NCBI GenBank assembly: GCA_963829845.1
Contig: CAWHKD010000029.1
Location: forward strand, 1-64,000
Length of the DNA stretch: 64,000 nt
Reading direction: 5' to 3'
Source: Gaiellasilicea sp963829845
Lineage (GTDB): Bacteria; Actinomycetota; Thermoleophilia; Gaiellales; Gaiellaceae
Below are positions 25,924 through 34,941 of this stretch, piece after piece; position 1 is the first letter of the stretch, and each line of letters opens with the position of its first letter. Under the pieces are notes generated by a model. It worked only from the letters and a program-made list of their open reading frames with translations, was not told the DNA's origin and made no database searches. The translations under genes and the position numbers were made by a program.

Positions 25924-26471
25924 GCCGGCGCGAGCGCGCGCTCGATCCCGGCGTCGAGCTCCGCGGCGTCCTCGACCGGGCCTGCGATCCGGTAGCGCAC
26001 GTTTCCGGCCGCGTCGACGAAGTAGGTCTCCGGAAAGCCGGTGACGCCGTAGCGTCCGACTGTCGACCCCTTGCCGTCGTAGACGTTCGGGTAGGTGACG
26101 CCGTAGCGCGCGAGGAAGCCCCTCGCGTCGCCGCGGAAGTCCTTCACGTCGACCCCGACGAAGACGACGTCCTTGCCCTGCCAGCGCTTCCACCCCTCCT
26201 GCAGGAGCGGCGTCTCGTCCTTGCACGGTCCGCACCACGAGGCCCAGAAGTTGAGGACGACGGCCTTTCCCCGCAGGGATGCGAGGTCGAGGTCGCCCTT
26301 GCCGTCAAGGCGCTCGAGTGTGAACTCCGGCGCGGCGGGCGAGCCGCCCTGGTCGAGCTGCGCGGTGACCGCGCTCTCGTCCTGCGTCAGCTTCCATGCA
26401 AGCAGCCCGAGCAGCGCCGCCACGACTGCGACGGCCGCGACCTGTCCTACGAGACGGATACGCCCGGTCAC
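25920..26471 (-). CDS. TlpA/ResA-like membrane-anchored thioredoxin, 183 aa
   Basis: An N-terminal membrane anchor (RLVGQVAAVAVVAALLGLLA) precedes a TlpA domain: LRGKAVVLNFWASWCGPCKD with redox CxxC, VVFVGVDVKDFRGDARGFLA, the conserved cis-proline segment YGVTGFPETYFVDAAGNV. Such proteins reduce disulfides outside the membrane, receiving electrons from CcdA and passing them to CcmH. GTG 26471 is in a 4-nt overlap with the upstream L,D-transpeptidase stop. Confidence 0.9.
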   Translation of the reverse strand: MTGRIRLVGQVAAVAVVAALLGLLAWKLTQDESAVTAQLDQGGSPAAPEFTLERLDGKGDLDLASLRGKAVVLNFWASWCGPCKDETPLLQEGWKRWQGKDVVFVGVDVKDFRGDARGFLARYGVTYPNVYDGKGSTVGRYGVTGFPETYFVDAAGNVRYRIAGPVEDAAELDAGIERALAPA

Positions 26472-27546
26472 CGGACGATGTAGACCGGCGTCCCGACGTC
26501 GACCTGGTTGAACAGCCACTCGACCTCGGGGATGAGCATGCGGATGCAGCCGTGCGAAACGGAGTAGCCGATCGAGGCGGGATCTGGCGTGCCGTGGATC
26601 CCGACGGCCGGCGACGAGATCCCCATCCAACGCGTGCCGAGCGGATTCCCGGGGCCGGGCGGAATCGGCTTGGCGTCCTTGGCCCAGTCGGACTGCGGCG
26701 GATACCACCAGGGGTTACGCCACTTGACGACGATGTGGAATGCGCCGAGCGGAGTTGGGTACCGCGACTCGCCGGTGGCGACACCGAACGTCCGGCGCAA
26801 TTTCATGCCGTCGTAGAGGTTGAGCTTGTTGGAGCCGCGACGGATCACGATCACGTCGCCGATCGACGCGCGCGTCGTCTCCGGCACGAGCGTGTCGGTG
26901 CGGAGCGCGATCGGCTCGCGGACGTGGGTCTTGAGGCTGCGGAAGACGGCCCGCACGGCGGCCGTCTGACGGAGGCGGCGGCCGACCTGTTCCTTCGTCA
27001 CGTACGGCTTGCCATTCCGGAGCGACAGCTCCGAGTTGGTCGGAGTACGGTCGAAGCGACGCGCGAGCCCGGCCACGTAGTGCTCGATCCGCGGCAGCCG
27101 CGCCTCGACCTTCAGGGGTACGTTGACGCCAGGTCTGACGATGCGCGCGCGCTTGACGGCGTCGCCGACGTACGCAGCGGCACCCAACTGCTTCGGCGTC
27201 GCGCGCAGCGACACCTTCCCGAGCTGGAGCGTGACGGGCCGGGCGAAGTAGTCCTTGATCGCGGCAGTTGCGGCGGCGGGCGAGAGTCCGCCGACGAGCA
27301 GCTCGCCCCCGACGGTGACGCCGGCAGCAATCGTGGTCGGCCGCGGCACGGTCGGCGTCGTCGTGGTCGTCGTGGTCGTCGTGGTCGTGTGGTCGTCGGC
27401 GGCGGGGGCGGCGGCGGCGCCGTGGTCGTCCCGGTCGTCGTCCCCTCCTGCGCGTCGGCGGACGGCGTCCCGACGAGCAATCCGGCCGCGAGCACGCCCG
27501 CCACGAGACACGCCGCGAGCAGGGCAAAAGAGAGTGGGCGCCTCAC
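26468..27546 (-). CDS. L,D-transpeptidase (YkuD) with N-terminal signal and PG-binding region, apparent frameshift, ~359 aa
   Basis: ATG 27546 opens a signal peptide (RRPLSFALLAACLVAGVLAA) and a Gly/Thr/Pro linker. The mature protein is in another frame, starting in a poly-Thr tract, so one base appears to be lost near 27390 within a repetitive ACG/ACC stretch. A YoaR-like peptidoglycan-binding segment (VTVGGELLVGGLSPAAATAA) precedes the YkuD catalytic domain: IGYSVSHGCIRMLIPEVEWL with the catalytic SHGCIR Cys, and TPLGAFHIV. Such enzymes form 3-3 peptidoglycan cross-links. It heads the disulfide/cytochrome maturation operon. Confidence 0.85.
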
Positions 27547-27600
27547 GGCGGCAGTGTAGCCACGCCCGAAAAGATCTCGCTCTTGCCGCGAAGCGGCGCT

Positions 27601-28347
27601 TCAGGGGTCTTCGCGCGGGATGGGATCCGCACTCGCGGATCCCATCCCCTGCGCAAACAGACGAGGATCGTTCGTGATGACTGCATCGACGCCCGCCGCC
27701 TCGAGCCTCGCGAGCTCGTCGACGTCGTCCACAGTCCACGCCCAGACCGCAGCGCCGGCGTCGTGGGCGCGGGCGACCGCTGCCGGAGAGACGACGGCGT
27801 GCTGCAGCATCAGCGCCTGTGCTCCGGCGCGAGCGATCATCGCCGGGATCCGCGTCACGACCGCCCGCCGGAGCGCGAGTGTACCCAGCCGGATCGCCGG
27901 TTTCATCCCGCGCCGCTTCGAGACGCCGTACCGGTCCTCTGGATAGGTGAAACCGATCGGGAGCTGCGGGGCGTGCGCCGCCAACGCCTGCAGGCTCGGC
28001 ACGTGGAACGAGCTGACGACCGCCCGCTCGGCGACGCCGTGCCGCTCGAGTGCGACGGCGAGCTCGTCAAGCCGCGTCGTCAGCTTCAGGTCGACGTGCA
28101 GGGCGACATCACGGCCGGCGAGGTAGTCGAGCGCGTCGCCGAGCGTGGCCGGGTTCGGCGCGAGCTCGGCGAGCGAGTGGCCGAGCACGAGCGGGCCGGG
28201 ACCCGCGTCGAGGACGTCGAACTCGATCGCGTCGACGCCGTGCTCCAGCGCCGCCTCGAACGAGGACAGCGTGTTCTCGGGCGCGAGCTTCGCGGCGCCG
28301 CGATGCCCGACGCGGATCAGCCCCCCATCTGAGCGGCGCAGCCTCAC
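27601..28347 (-). CDS. Glycerophosphodiester phosphodiesterase family protein, 248 aa
   Basis: GDPD motifs: IRVGHRGAAKLAPENTLSSF with the catalytic His-Arg and ENT, then EFDVLDAGPGPLVLGHSLAE with Glu/Asp metal ligands and the second catalytic His in GHS, VALHVDLKLTT, and the C-terminal WTVDDVDELARLEAAGVDAV. The enzyme hydrolyses glycerophosphodiesters to glycerol-3-phosphate and an alcohol. GTG 28347 overlaps the upstream gene stop by 4 nt (GTGA), supporting coupling to the membrane-fused synthase. A hairpin lies within its 3' coding end. Confidence 0.88.
   Translation of the reverse strand: MRLRRSDGGLIRVGHRGAAKLAPENTLSSFEAALEHGVDAIEFDVLDAGPGPLVLGHSLAELAPNPATLGDALDYLAGRDVALHVDLKLTTRLDELAVALERHGVAERAVVSSFHVPSLQALAAHAPQLPIGFTYPEDRYGVSKRRGMKPAIRLGTLALRRAVVTRIPAMIARAGAQALMLQHAVVSPAAVARAHDAGAAVWAWTVDDVDELARLEAAGVDAVITNDPRLFAQGMGSASADPIPREDP
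27617..27648. terminator. Strong hairpin in the 3' end of the GDPD gene
   Basis: GGGATGGGATCCGC pairs perfectly with GCGGATCCCATCCC across the loop ACTC, a 14-bp stem starting 17 nt inside the GDPD coding end. No T-tract follows. It may act as terminator for the minus-strand operon, but the overlap with coding sequence makes this unproven. Confidence 0.55.
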
Positions 28348-29865
28348 GGTCGGGTCGGCAGGAAGTCCTCGTCGAGCTCGCCACCGCGCGCGGCGTACTC
28401 GACGATCATCCGGTCGGTGACCCACTCGACCGGGGCGCGGTCGTCGGTCCACGGGCGCTCCGCCTTGTTCGTGACGGGCCGGAGCTGGTCGGCGAGCAGC
28501 TGCACGAGCGGGCGCAGCTCCGGCGCGACCTCGTCCAAGGGGATCTCACTCGTCGAGTTGGGCTCGTCGAACGCGAGCAGGATCTTGTTGAAGCGAAGCG
28601 CCGGCCACACCGCGACCGACTCGAACTCGTGTGTGAGCGTGCCGGCGATCCCGTCGAGAAGGCTGTCGTCCCCGGGCACTGAGGCGACATTGAGCGCCAT
28701 GATCCCACCCGGCGCGAGGCGCTCGCGCGCGAGGCGGAAGAACTCGCGCGTGGCGAGGTAGAAGGGCACGTACGGCTGGTGATAGGCGTCGACGACGATC
28801 AGGTCGTAGCGCTCGTCGGTACGCCGGAGGAACGGCCTGCGCATCCGCGTCGTAGACGGTCAGGTTGGGGTTGTCCTCCATCCCGAAATACTCCCGCCCG
28901 GCGCGGCTGACCGCGGGATCGAGCTCGACGCCGTCGACGTACGCGTCCGGGTAGAACCGGCCGAGCGCCCGGGCCGTCGTGCCACCCGCATTGCCGAGGA
29001 TCGCGACGTTTCTGAGCGGCCGGTCGAGCAGGGGCGGCAGCGCCAGGAATGCATCCCAGACGCCGCCGGTGAGCACGGTGTCTTTGCGCCAGACCGAGTG
29101 GACTGCGACACCCTCGTTCAGCCGCAGGAGCCGGCGGCCGTCGTCGCGCTCGACCACTTGGATGAACTGGTAGAGCGAGTCCTCCTCGTGCAGCAGCCCC
29201 TCCTCGGCCTTGACGGCGCCGGGCGGGATTGCGACGAGCGCGGCGATCGCCGCCGCCAGCACGACCGCCTTCCTTCCGAGCAGGAACGAGGCCGAGATCG
29301 CCAGCAGCGCCGCCGTCGCGAGCAGTGTCCGCTGGGTCCCGACGAGCGGGATCAGGATCAAGGCAGGCACGAACGTCCCGACCAGCGAGCCGAATGTGGA
29401 CAGCGCGTAGAACCTGCCCGCGACCTCGCCGGCGCTCTCGACGTCCGTGATCGCGAGCCGAATCGCGAACGGTGAGACCATCCCGAGCAGGACGACTGCG
29501 GGCGCGAACAGGAGCAGCACGGCGAAAAACGACCCGATCACGGCGCCGGCCGACGCGTCATCGAGGTTGCCGACAGCGGCGTCGAGGAACGGACGCGCAA
29601 GGAACGGCGTCATCGCCACCCACAGGGCGGCCGCGAGCACGATCAAGCCGAGCAGCCTGCGCTCGGGCCGGCGGTCGGCGAGCTTGCCGCCGAGCCAGTA
29701 GCCGAGCGCGAGTCCCGCGAGGACGATCCCGATCAGGTTCGCCCAGACGATCGTGGACGAGCCGAAATACGGCGCGAGCATGCGCGACGCGGCGATCTCG
29801 GTCGCGAGCGAGCCGATGCCGGCGCCGAAGACCAGCGCCGCGAGAGCTGCCTGGCTACGGCTCAT
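28344..29865 (-). CDS. Membrane-fused spermidine-synthase-like protein, apparent frameshift, ~506 aa
   Basis: The N-terminal half is polytopic: FGAGIGSLATEIAASRMLAP then YFGSSTIVWANLIGIVLAGL, with further hydrophobic segments to about residue 230. The C-terminal half is a Rossmann methyltransferase/spermidine-synthase-like domain with LGNAGGTTARALGRFYPDAY, VDGVELDPAV, and YDLIVVDAYHQPYVPFYLAT. The DAD coding end and RPFLRRTDERYD join only if one base near 28847 is removed. These fused proteins are abundant in actinobacteria; whether they make polyamines is unproven. ATG 29865 overlaps the upstream PP2C gene stop. Confidence 0.83.
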
Positions 29866-32534
29866 GCCGCCGTGTCTTTCGGCTGCTGCGAACGCTTGAC
29901 CACGACGACAGCGAAGTCGTCCGTGAGCCCGCCCCCGGTCCAGTCGCGGCAGGCTGCGAGGGCAGCCTGTGCGATCTGCTGCGACGGCAGCCGGCGTTGC
30001 TCCGCGAGCAGCGCATCCAGCCGCTCGACGCCGAATTGCTTGCCGGCGCGCCTCGCCTCGATCACCCCGTCGGTGTAGGCGACGACGATGGCGCCCGGGG
30101 GGAACGGCTCCGTTACCGTGTCGTACACCTGCGGCGCGTCGATCCCGAGCGCGAGTCCGCGCGCCGGGATCGGTTCGACGGTGCCGTCCGGGAGCACCAG
30201 CCGCGGTGGTGGATGGCCGGCGCTGGCGCATGCGACTTGCCCCTGCGCCGCGTCGAGCACGAGCTCGACCATCGTGATGAAGCGGCCGGGCGCGATCTCC
30301 GACGAGACGATCTCGTTGGCGGCGGCGAGGAACGTGCCGGGATCGGGATGCTCACGGGCGAGCGAGCGGAAGACGTACTTCGCCATCGCCATGTCGGCCG
30401 TTGCGTCGACCCCGTGGCCGGTGACGTCGCCGAGGACGACCGCGAGCCGGCCGTCGCCGAGCGTGAGGTAGTCATAGACGTCGCCGCCGACCTCGACCCG
30501 TGCGGCCGACTCGTAGACGTCGCCGAGCTCGAGCCCCGGCAGCTCTGGGGCCGCGCGCGGGAGCAGCGAGCGCTGCATCGTGTCCGCGAAGGCCTTCTGC
30601 TGGCCGTAGAGGCGGGCGTTGTCGATCGCGAGCGCGGCCTGCCCCGCGATCGCGAGCGCGGTCTCGGTGATCTCGCCGGCCACGGGGCGATCGGGATGGA
30701 GCGAGATGATCGTCATCGTCGCGAGCAGCTCGCTCGGAGTCGCGACGGGGATCAGCGCCGCGGTCGAGCCCTTGCGCAGGAAGGGAGCCAGCAACGCCAG
30801 TGCGCCGCCCAGCGACTCGGCCAGGTCGGGGTCGAGGAGCAGCGGCTCGCCGTGCCGAAGCAGGGCGGACAGGGAGCGGAGCGGCAGCGGCTGCGCGCGC
30901 GAGAGCAGCATCCGCGCGGCGGGATCGACCCGCTCGTCGTTGACCTTCACGGACCGGGTGGTCAGCTCGATCCCACGTTCGTCGGGCATCCGGATCACGG
31001 TCGCGTCGACGCCGAGCAGGTCGACGACGGCGGCCGCCAGTGCGTCGAGCGTCGTCTGCAGTGAGAGGCTCTGCGCGAACGTGCGCGAGATCTCGTGGTG
31101 GGCGTGGAGCTGCTTCGACTTCTCCCGCTCGGATGTGAGCAGCTCGTTCAGGTTGTCGTTGAGCGTGGTGACGTCCTCGTGCAGCCGCGCATTCTCGACG
31201 ACCACGGCCAGCTGGCCGGCGAGCGCCGTCAGCAGCGCGCGTTCGTTCTCGCTCAGCGTGCGCCGCTGCCGCGGATAGACGGCGAGAACGCCGATCGGCT
31301 CGTCGCCGACGACGAGGCCGAGCGCCAGCACGGAGCCGATCGCCGCCTCCTCGACGTGCGCACGCACCGGCGCGAGCCGCTGGTCCGTCGGTGCATCGAG
31401 CTCGGCGATCACCCCCGTCTGGCGCGACTCCAGCGCCGCCGTCAGGAGAGCATCCGCGACCGCCGGATGCACGCCCTCGATCCCGCGGCTTGCCGCCACG
31501 GTGAGACCCGCCCCGTCGGTCAGGTAGACCGCGACGCGGTCGGAGCCGAGTAGGTGCGCGACGCGCTCGATCGCCGTCTCGAGCGTGTGCGCCAGCGAGA
31601 GCTGAGAGATCGCCTCGCCCACGACGGAGAGCAGCGCCCGCGTGCGCTCGAGCTCGAGCCCGGCGTCGCTGGTCCGCTCGGAGGAGCGGAGCGCATGGGC
31701 GGCCCGGACCGCGAAGCTCGCGAGTTGCTCGACACCGTGCTCGTCCGGCGCCCGGCCGGGCGCAAACCGTATCTGGAGGGCTCCGAACACGGGTCGTCCG
31801 AGCTGAAGCGTCACGACGGGGGTGGGAGCGCGTCCGTCGACGGAGCCCATGCTCGCCTCCTCGACGACCGCGTTCGCGGCAGCGGCCAGTTCCGCGTCGG
31901 CCACGATCGGCCCGTAGGAGCCGGCGACGTCGAGCGTCCCGTCACGGAGGCGCCAGACGAGCGCCGCGTCACCGCCGGAGGCGATCGCCGCGAGGCGGGC
32001 GACCCGCGCAGGAGCCCCGTCGTCGGCGACAGCTGCGGCGAGCGCGTCGCCCGCGACGTCGAGTGTGCGGCCGTCCCGCGGGGTGACGCCGTGCTCGAGC
32101 CGTGCGGCGAGCCCGGCCAGCTCGGCGGCGAGCAGCGCGATGCGCGTCTCCTCCTGCTCGAAGGGGGCTCCCCGCCGTGCGAGCTCGATCGCCGCGCCGC
32201 CGTTCGCCGCATCGAACGGGACCGTCGACCCCTCGGCGCTCTCGTCGAGCCGTGCCCGCACGACCATCGCCGCGCGCACGAGCGACGCGACGCGCAATCC
32301 GTCAATCTCGGCGGCCAGCCCGGCCGACGCCGACCAGACCGCACGCGCCACGAGATCCCCGTCGGGCTCCGGCAGCCAGAGCACGGCGACATCGGCCCCC
32401 GATCCATGCGCGGCCGCCTCGGCGAGCTCGGCGTACGTCTGCTCGATCGGGGCCTCGCTCGCGAGCGACCGCGCTGCGCGTTCGAGCACCGCGAGCGCCT
32501 CGGCGACGCCTCTGCTCGACCGACTGCCAATCAA
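29862..32534 (-). CDS. GAF-domain PP2C/SpoIIE-type serine phosphatase, 890 aa
   Basis: Three GAF-like regions occupy about residues 20-150, 290-450 and 490-640 (for example VALDALAAAVVDLLGVDATV region), linked by a helical segment LHEDVTTLNDNLNELLTSER. The C-terminal PP2C-SpoIIE domain starts at QRSLLPRAAPELPGLELGDV and contains VGGDVYDYL, VVLGDVTGHGVDATADMAMA, SAGHPPPRLVLPDG, GAIVVAYTDGVIEARRAG and GLTDDFAVVVV with the metal-binding aspartates. Such proteins (RsbU type) dephosphorylate anti-sigma-factor antagonists, so a role in a sigma-factor switch is likely. No partner is adjacent. The TTG start overlaps the preceding TGA. Confidence 0.88.
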   Translation of the reverse strand: MIGSRSSRGVAEALAVLERAARSLASEAPIEQTYAELAEAAAHGSGADVAVLWLPEPDGDLVARAVWSASAGLAAEIDGLRVASLVRAAMVVRARLDESAEGSTVPFDAANGGAAIELARRGAPFEQEETRIALLAAELAGLAARLEHGVTPRDGRTLDVAGDALAAAVADDGAPARVARLAAIASGGDAALVWRLRDGTLDVAGSYGPIVADAELAAAANAVVEEASMGSVDGRAPTPVVTLQLGRPVFGALQIRFAPGRAPDEHGVEQLASFAVRAAHALRSSERTSDAGLELERTRALLSVVGEAISQLSLAHTLETAIERVAHLLGSDRVAVYLTDGAGLTVAASRGIEGVHPAVADALLTAALESRQTGVIAELDAPTDQRLAPVRAHVEEAAIGSVLALGLVVGDEPIGVLAVYPRQRRTLSENERALLTALAGQLAVVVENARLHEDVTTLNDNLNELLTSEREKSKQLHAHHEISRTFAQSLSLQTTLDALAAAVVDLLGVDATVIRMPDERGIELTTRSVKVNDERVDPAARMLLSRAQPLPLRSLSALLRHGEPLLLDPDLAESLGGALALLAPFLRKGSTAALIPVATPSELLATMTIISLHPDRPVAGEITETALAIAGQAALAIDNARLYGQQKAFADTMQRSLLPRAAPELPGLELGDVYESAARVEVGGDVYDYLTLGDGRLAVVLGDVTGHGVDATADMAMAKYVFRSLAREHPDPGTFLAAANEIVSSEIAPGRFITMVELVLDAAQGQVACASAGHPPPRLVLPDGTVEPIPARGLALGIDAPQVYDTVTEPFPPGAIVVAYTDGVIEARRAGKQFGVERLDALLAEQRRLPSQQIAQAALAACRDWTGGGLTDDFAVVVVKRSQQPKDTAA

Positions 32535-32767
32535 AGTCCGAAGAGCCGTTCGACCTCGCGCCAGATCGTCAGCGTCAGCAGCACGCTGACCGCAATCAGC
32601 CCGAGGAGGACAAGCCAGAAGCGCAGCGCCGCACGACGCTTGGCGCGCGAACGCTCGATCCGGGCGCGGCGCCGGGCCCGTTCCTGGAGGTACGCACGGT
32701 CGACGGCAACCGGATCGAACGGCGGCGCGTCGTCGCCTGCCCGAGAGTCCGTCGCAGGCTCAGCCAT
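32531..32767 (-). CDS. Small single-pass membrane protein, 78 aa
   Basis: A very basic N-terminal region (RAYLQERARRRARIERSRAK) precedes one hydrophobic segment ALRFWLVLLGLIAVSVLLTL, consistent with a bitopic protein with a cytoplasmic basic tail. Family not recognised. The stop is shared with the start of the PP2C gene, so the two are probably co-translated; it may anchor or regulate the phosphatase, but this is only inferred from the neighbourhood. Confidence 0.65.
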   Translation of the reverse strand: MAEPATDSRAGDDAPPFDPVAVDRAYLQERARRRARIERSRAKRRAALRFWLVLLGLIAVSVLLTLTIWREVERLFGL

Positions 32768-32796
32768 GTCGCAAGTCTAGTGCGCCGCAGCCTGTT

Positions 32797-33012
32797 TTAG
32801 ACCCGCCAGCGGGCGAACGGGCTGGTCGCGGCACCCTCCCACGAGCGCCCGCGGCACATCGGGCAGACGGGTAGCAGCCGCCTGACGGTGACCCCGTAGC
32901 CACAGTCGGCGCAGTGGTACTCGCCGGTCGCCTCGCTCCCGGCGCGAACGAACACCGGGTCACCGTCGCTGTCGAGCGCGGCGCCGTTGGAGCGCCGCGG
33001 TTCGATCTGCAC
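32797..33012 (-). CDS. Zinc-ribbon protein, 71 aa
   Basis: Two CxxC pairs (YHCADCGYGVTVRRLLPVCP then MCRGRSWEG) form a rubredoxin-like or zinc-ribbon knuckle. The rest is short and disordered. Probably a small metal-binding protein; function unknown. It starts divergently from the membrane protein gene at 33070, with 57 nt between. Confidence 0.72.
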   Translation of the reverse strand: MQIEPRRSNGAALDSDGDPVFVRAGSEATGEYHCADCGYGVTVRRLLPVCPMCRGRSWEGAATSPFARWRV

Positions 33013-33069
33013 TGCCGTCCGACCCCCTGTCCTGCTAACGCCGATTCCTGCGTGACTTTCGCTGCAGAT

Positions 33070-33567
33070 ATGCCCATACTCTCGTCCGTGGAAACGCCGG
33101 AGACAACGCCAGAGCCGGGCTGGGAGCCCGCGGGCGAGCCCCCACCTTCCGCGCGCCGCGTCGGCCCCTCACTCTGGGGGCTCGGCGAGCAAGCCACCTG
33201 GGTCACGGGTCTCGTGCTCGCACTCTCGGCGCTGACCGGCTGGTATTCGGGCACGGGCGAGGGCGTGACGGTGAGCGTGATCGGCTGGAACACGGGCGTG
33301 CTCGGCAAGCTCGTGCTCGTGATCGGCCTGCTCGCGATCCTGGTTGTCGGGCTGCGCCAGTGGGGCGTCGACCTGCCGGCAGCCGTGCCGGAGAGCCTCG
33401 TCGTGATCGCGCTCGGCGCGCTCGCGACCATCTTCGTGCTCGTACGGGCGATCTCGATCCCGGACGAGTTCTTCTTCGCGGGCCGCGGAATCGGGATCTG
33501 GATCAGCCTTGTCGCATCGGTGGCGCTGATCGGCGCAGGGCTGCTGCAAGCATCCGAAGAGCTATAG
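33070..33567 (+). CDS. Four-helix membrane protein, 165 aa
   Basis: A Pro/Glu-rich N-terminal 45 residues precede hydrophobic segments TWVTGLVLALSALTGWYSGT, VLGKLVLVIGLLAILVVGLR, VVIALGALATIFVLVRAI and GIWISLVASVALIGAGLLQA. No recognised family or motif. ATG 33070 was chosen for a typical Met-initiated N-terminus. It converges with the PAP2 gene, the two coding regions overlapping by 65 nt at their 3' ends. Confidence 0.7.
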   Translation: MPILSSVETPETTPEPGWEPAGEPPPSARRVGPSLWGLGEQATWVTGLVLALSALTGWYSGTGEGVTVSVIGWNTGVLGKLVLVIGLLAILVVGLRQWGVDLPAAVPESLVVIALGALATIFVLVRAISIPDEFFFAGRGIGIWISLVASVALIGAGLLQASEEL

Positions 33568-34042
33568 CGATCGTGACGCCGAGCGCAGCGCCCGCGAGCA
33601 CGTCGAACGGGTAGTGGACGCCGACGTAGACGCGCGAGAACGAGATCAGCGTCGCCAGGGTGAAAAGGGGCCAGGTCAGGCGGGGGACGGCGAGCGCGAG
33701 CGTCGTCGCGCAGGCGAACGAGACCGTTGCGTGGCCGGACGGAAACGAGTACGTCGCGGGCAGGTCGACGAGTGTCTCCGGACGCGGGTCCAGGACGGCC
33801 GGACGGTCGCGCCCGCTCCACTCCTTCAGCGCGCCGGAGATGCTCTCGGAGACCAGGATCGCAGCGCCTACGCGCGTCCAGAGCCAGGGTCGGCTCCAGG
33901 AGAAGCCCGAGATCGCGACGGCGATCGCGAGCCAGACGAAGCCGAACGAGCCGGCGTACGAGAGCGCCTCGAACAGCGGGTCGAGCACGCCGATCCTGTT
34001 GTCGACGACCCAGTCCCTGAGCTGGCGGTCGAGGCCGCTCAC
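33503..34042 (-). CDS. PAP2-family membrane phosphatase, 179 aa
   Basis: The three phosphatase motifs of the PAP2 superfamily are present: KEWSGRDRP, ATYSFPSGHATVSFACA (PSGH) and SRVYVGVHYPFDVLAGAALG with the catalytic Arg-x5-His. Five to six hydrophobic segments surround them. Such enzymes dephosphorylate isoprenoid, phosphatidate or diacylglycerol pyrophosphates. Substrate not determined. The gene overlaps the convergent membrane protein gene by 65 nt. Confidence 0.88.
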   Translation of the reverse strand: MSGLDRQLRDWVVDNRIGVLDPLFEALSYAGSFGFVWLAIAVAISGFSWSRPWLWTRVGAAILVSESISGALKEWSGRDRPAVLDPRPETLVDLPATYSFPSGHATVSFACATTLALAVPRLTWPLFTLATLISFSRVYVGVHYPFDVLAGAALGVTIAIALRMLAAALRRSAPPMRQG

Positions 34043-34048
34043 GGTGGT

Positions 34049-34651
34049 CTATGAGACCGGCAGCTGCTGCTTGGTCGATTCGATCAGCGAGCGCGGGTCG
34101 AACGGCTTTCCGATGAAGCCATGGGCGCCGCGCGACGCGGCCTCAGCCGCAGACTCCTCGTCGACCTTGCCCGAGAACATGATCACCGGGATCGCGCCGA
34201 CCCCGGTGTGCTCCTGGATCCGGCGCAGCGTTTCCCAGCCGTCGACCTGCGGCATCATCACGTCGAGCAGGATCAGGTCGGGCGAGCGCTCGCCGAGCGC
34301 CTCGAGCCCTTCGTCGGCGCTCCCGGCCTCGCGAACCTCGTAGCCCTCGGCCTCGAGGTTGACGCGGACGTACTCGCGCACGCTCTCGTCGTCGTCCACG
34401 ATCAGGACGAGCGGGCCACCCGCGCTCGGAGGAGTAGGTGCACCGGCGGGGCCTGACCGGTCGAGAAACTGATCGAGGTCGGAGCGGCGGTAGCGGCGGT
34501 GTCCGCCGGGGGTGTAGAACGCCGACACACGCCCGAGATCCGACCACTTCCGCATCGTGCTCTGGGCGACGCCGAGATATTTCGCGGCTTGCCCCAACGT
34601 CAGCCATTCGGGCTGCGCTGTGCCCGCGCCACGGTTGCCGTCGGATGCCAT
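34049..34651 (-). CDS. MerR/BldC-like HTH fused to a response-regulator receiver, 200 aa
   Basis: Residues about 14-63 (LTLGQAAKYLGVAQSTMRKW through GGHRRYRRSDLDQFLDRSG) are a winged-helix DNA-binding domain of the MerR/BldC/excisionase type. Residues about 80-197 are a complete CheY-like receiver: VLIVDDDESVREYVRVNLEA, LILLDVMMPQVDGWE with the phospho-Asp, VIMFSGK, and GFIGKPFDPRSL with conserved Lys. This order (HTH first, receiver last) is inverted relative to usual response regulators. ATG 34651 was chosen. No kinase gene is adjacent. Confidence 0.9.
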   Translation of the reverse strand: MASDGNRGAGTAQPEWLTLGQAAKYLGVAQSTMRKWSDLGRVSAFYTPGGHRRYRRSDLDQFLDRSGPAGAPTPPSAGGPLVLIVDDDESVREYVRVNLEAEGYEVREAGSADEGLEALGERSPDLILLDVMMPQVDGWETLRRIQEHTGVGAIPVIMFSGKVDEESAAEAASRGAHGFIGKPFDPRSLIESTKQQLPVS

Positions 34652-34710
34652 CGGCGGTGAACCTACCCAAACCTGACGGTACCTGAAACGCGGCTCGAGT
34701 CGCCGCCTGG

Positions 34711-34941
34711 TCAGCCCGTCGTAACCGTGACGGTGACCGTGCGCTCGGCCGGGGGCAGCGGCTGCGGCGTCAGCGTGCGCACGTTCGTCTGCGTTCCGCC
34801 GGGGTTCGGTCCGTCTTCGAGCGCACGGCCGATCGAGATCCCGAGCAGCAGGAGCGCGAGCAACCCGAGCGCGATCAGTGCGGGGCGCAGAAGCGGCTGC
34901 CGCTGTCGGGCACGCGGGTTGCGCCGCGCCGGCGTGCTCAT
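34711..34941 (-). CDS. Small single-pass membrane protein, 76 aa
   Basis: Basic N-terminus (STPARRNPRARQRQ) followed by one membrane helix PALIALGLLALLLLGISIGR and a Thr-rich extracytoplasmic tail ending TVTVTVTTG. Family unknown. The ATG at 34941 lies in the arm of a long inverted repeat, so its translation start could be occluded by mRNA structure (see the adjacent feature). Confidence 0.65.
   Translation of the reverse strand: MSTPARRNPRARQRQPLLRPALIALGLLALLLLGISIGRALEDGPNPGGTQTNVRTLTPQPLPPAERTVTVTVTTG

Noticed and set aside
26468..27739. Start at 27739 for the L,D-transpeptidase
   Set aside because: That upstream extension lacks a signal peptide, while the ATG at 27546 in the other frame gives a typical one.
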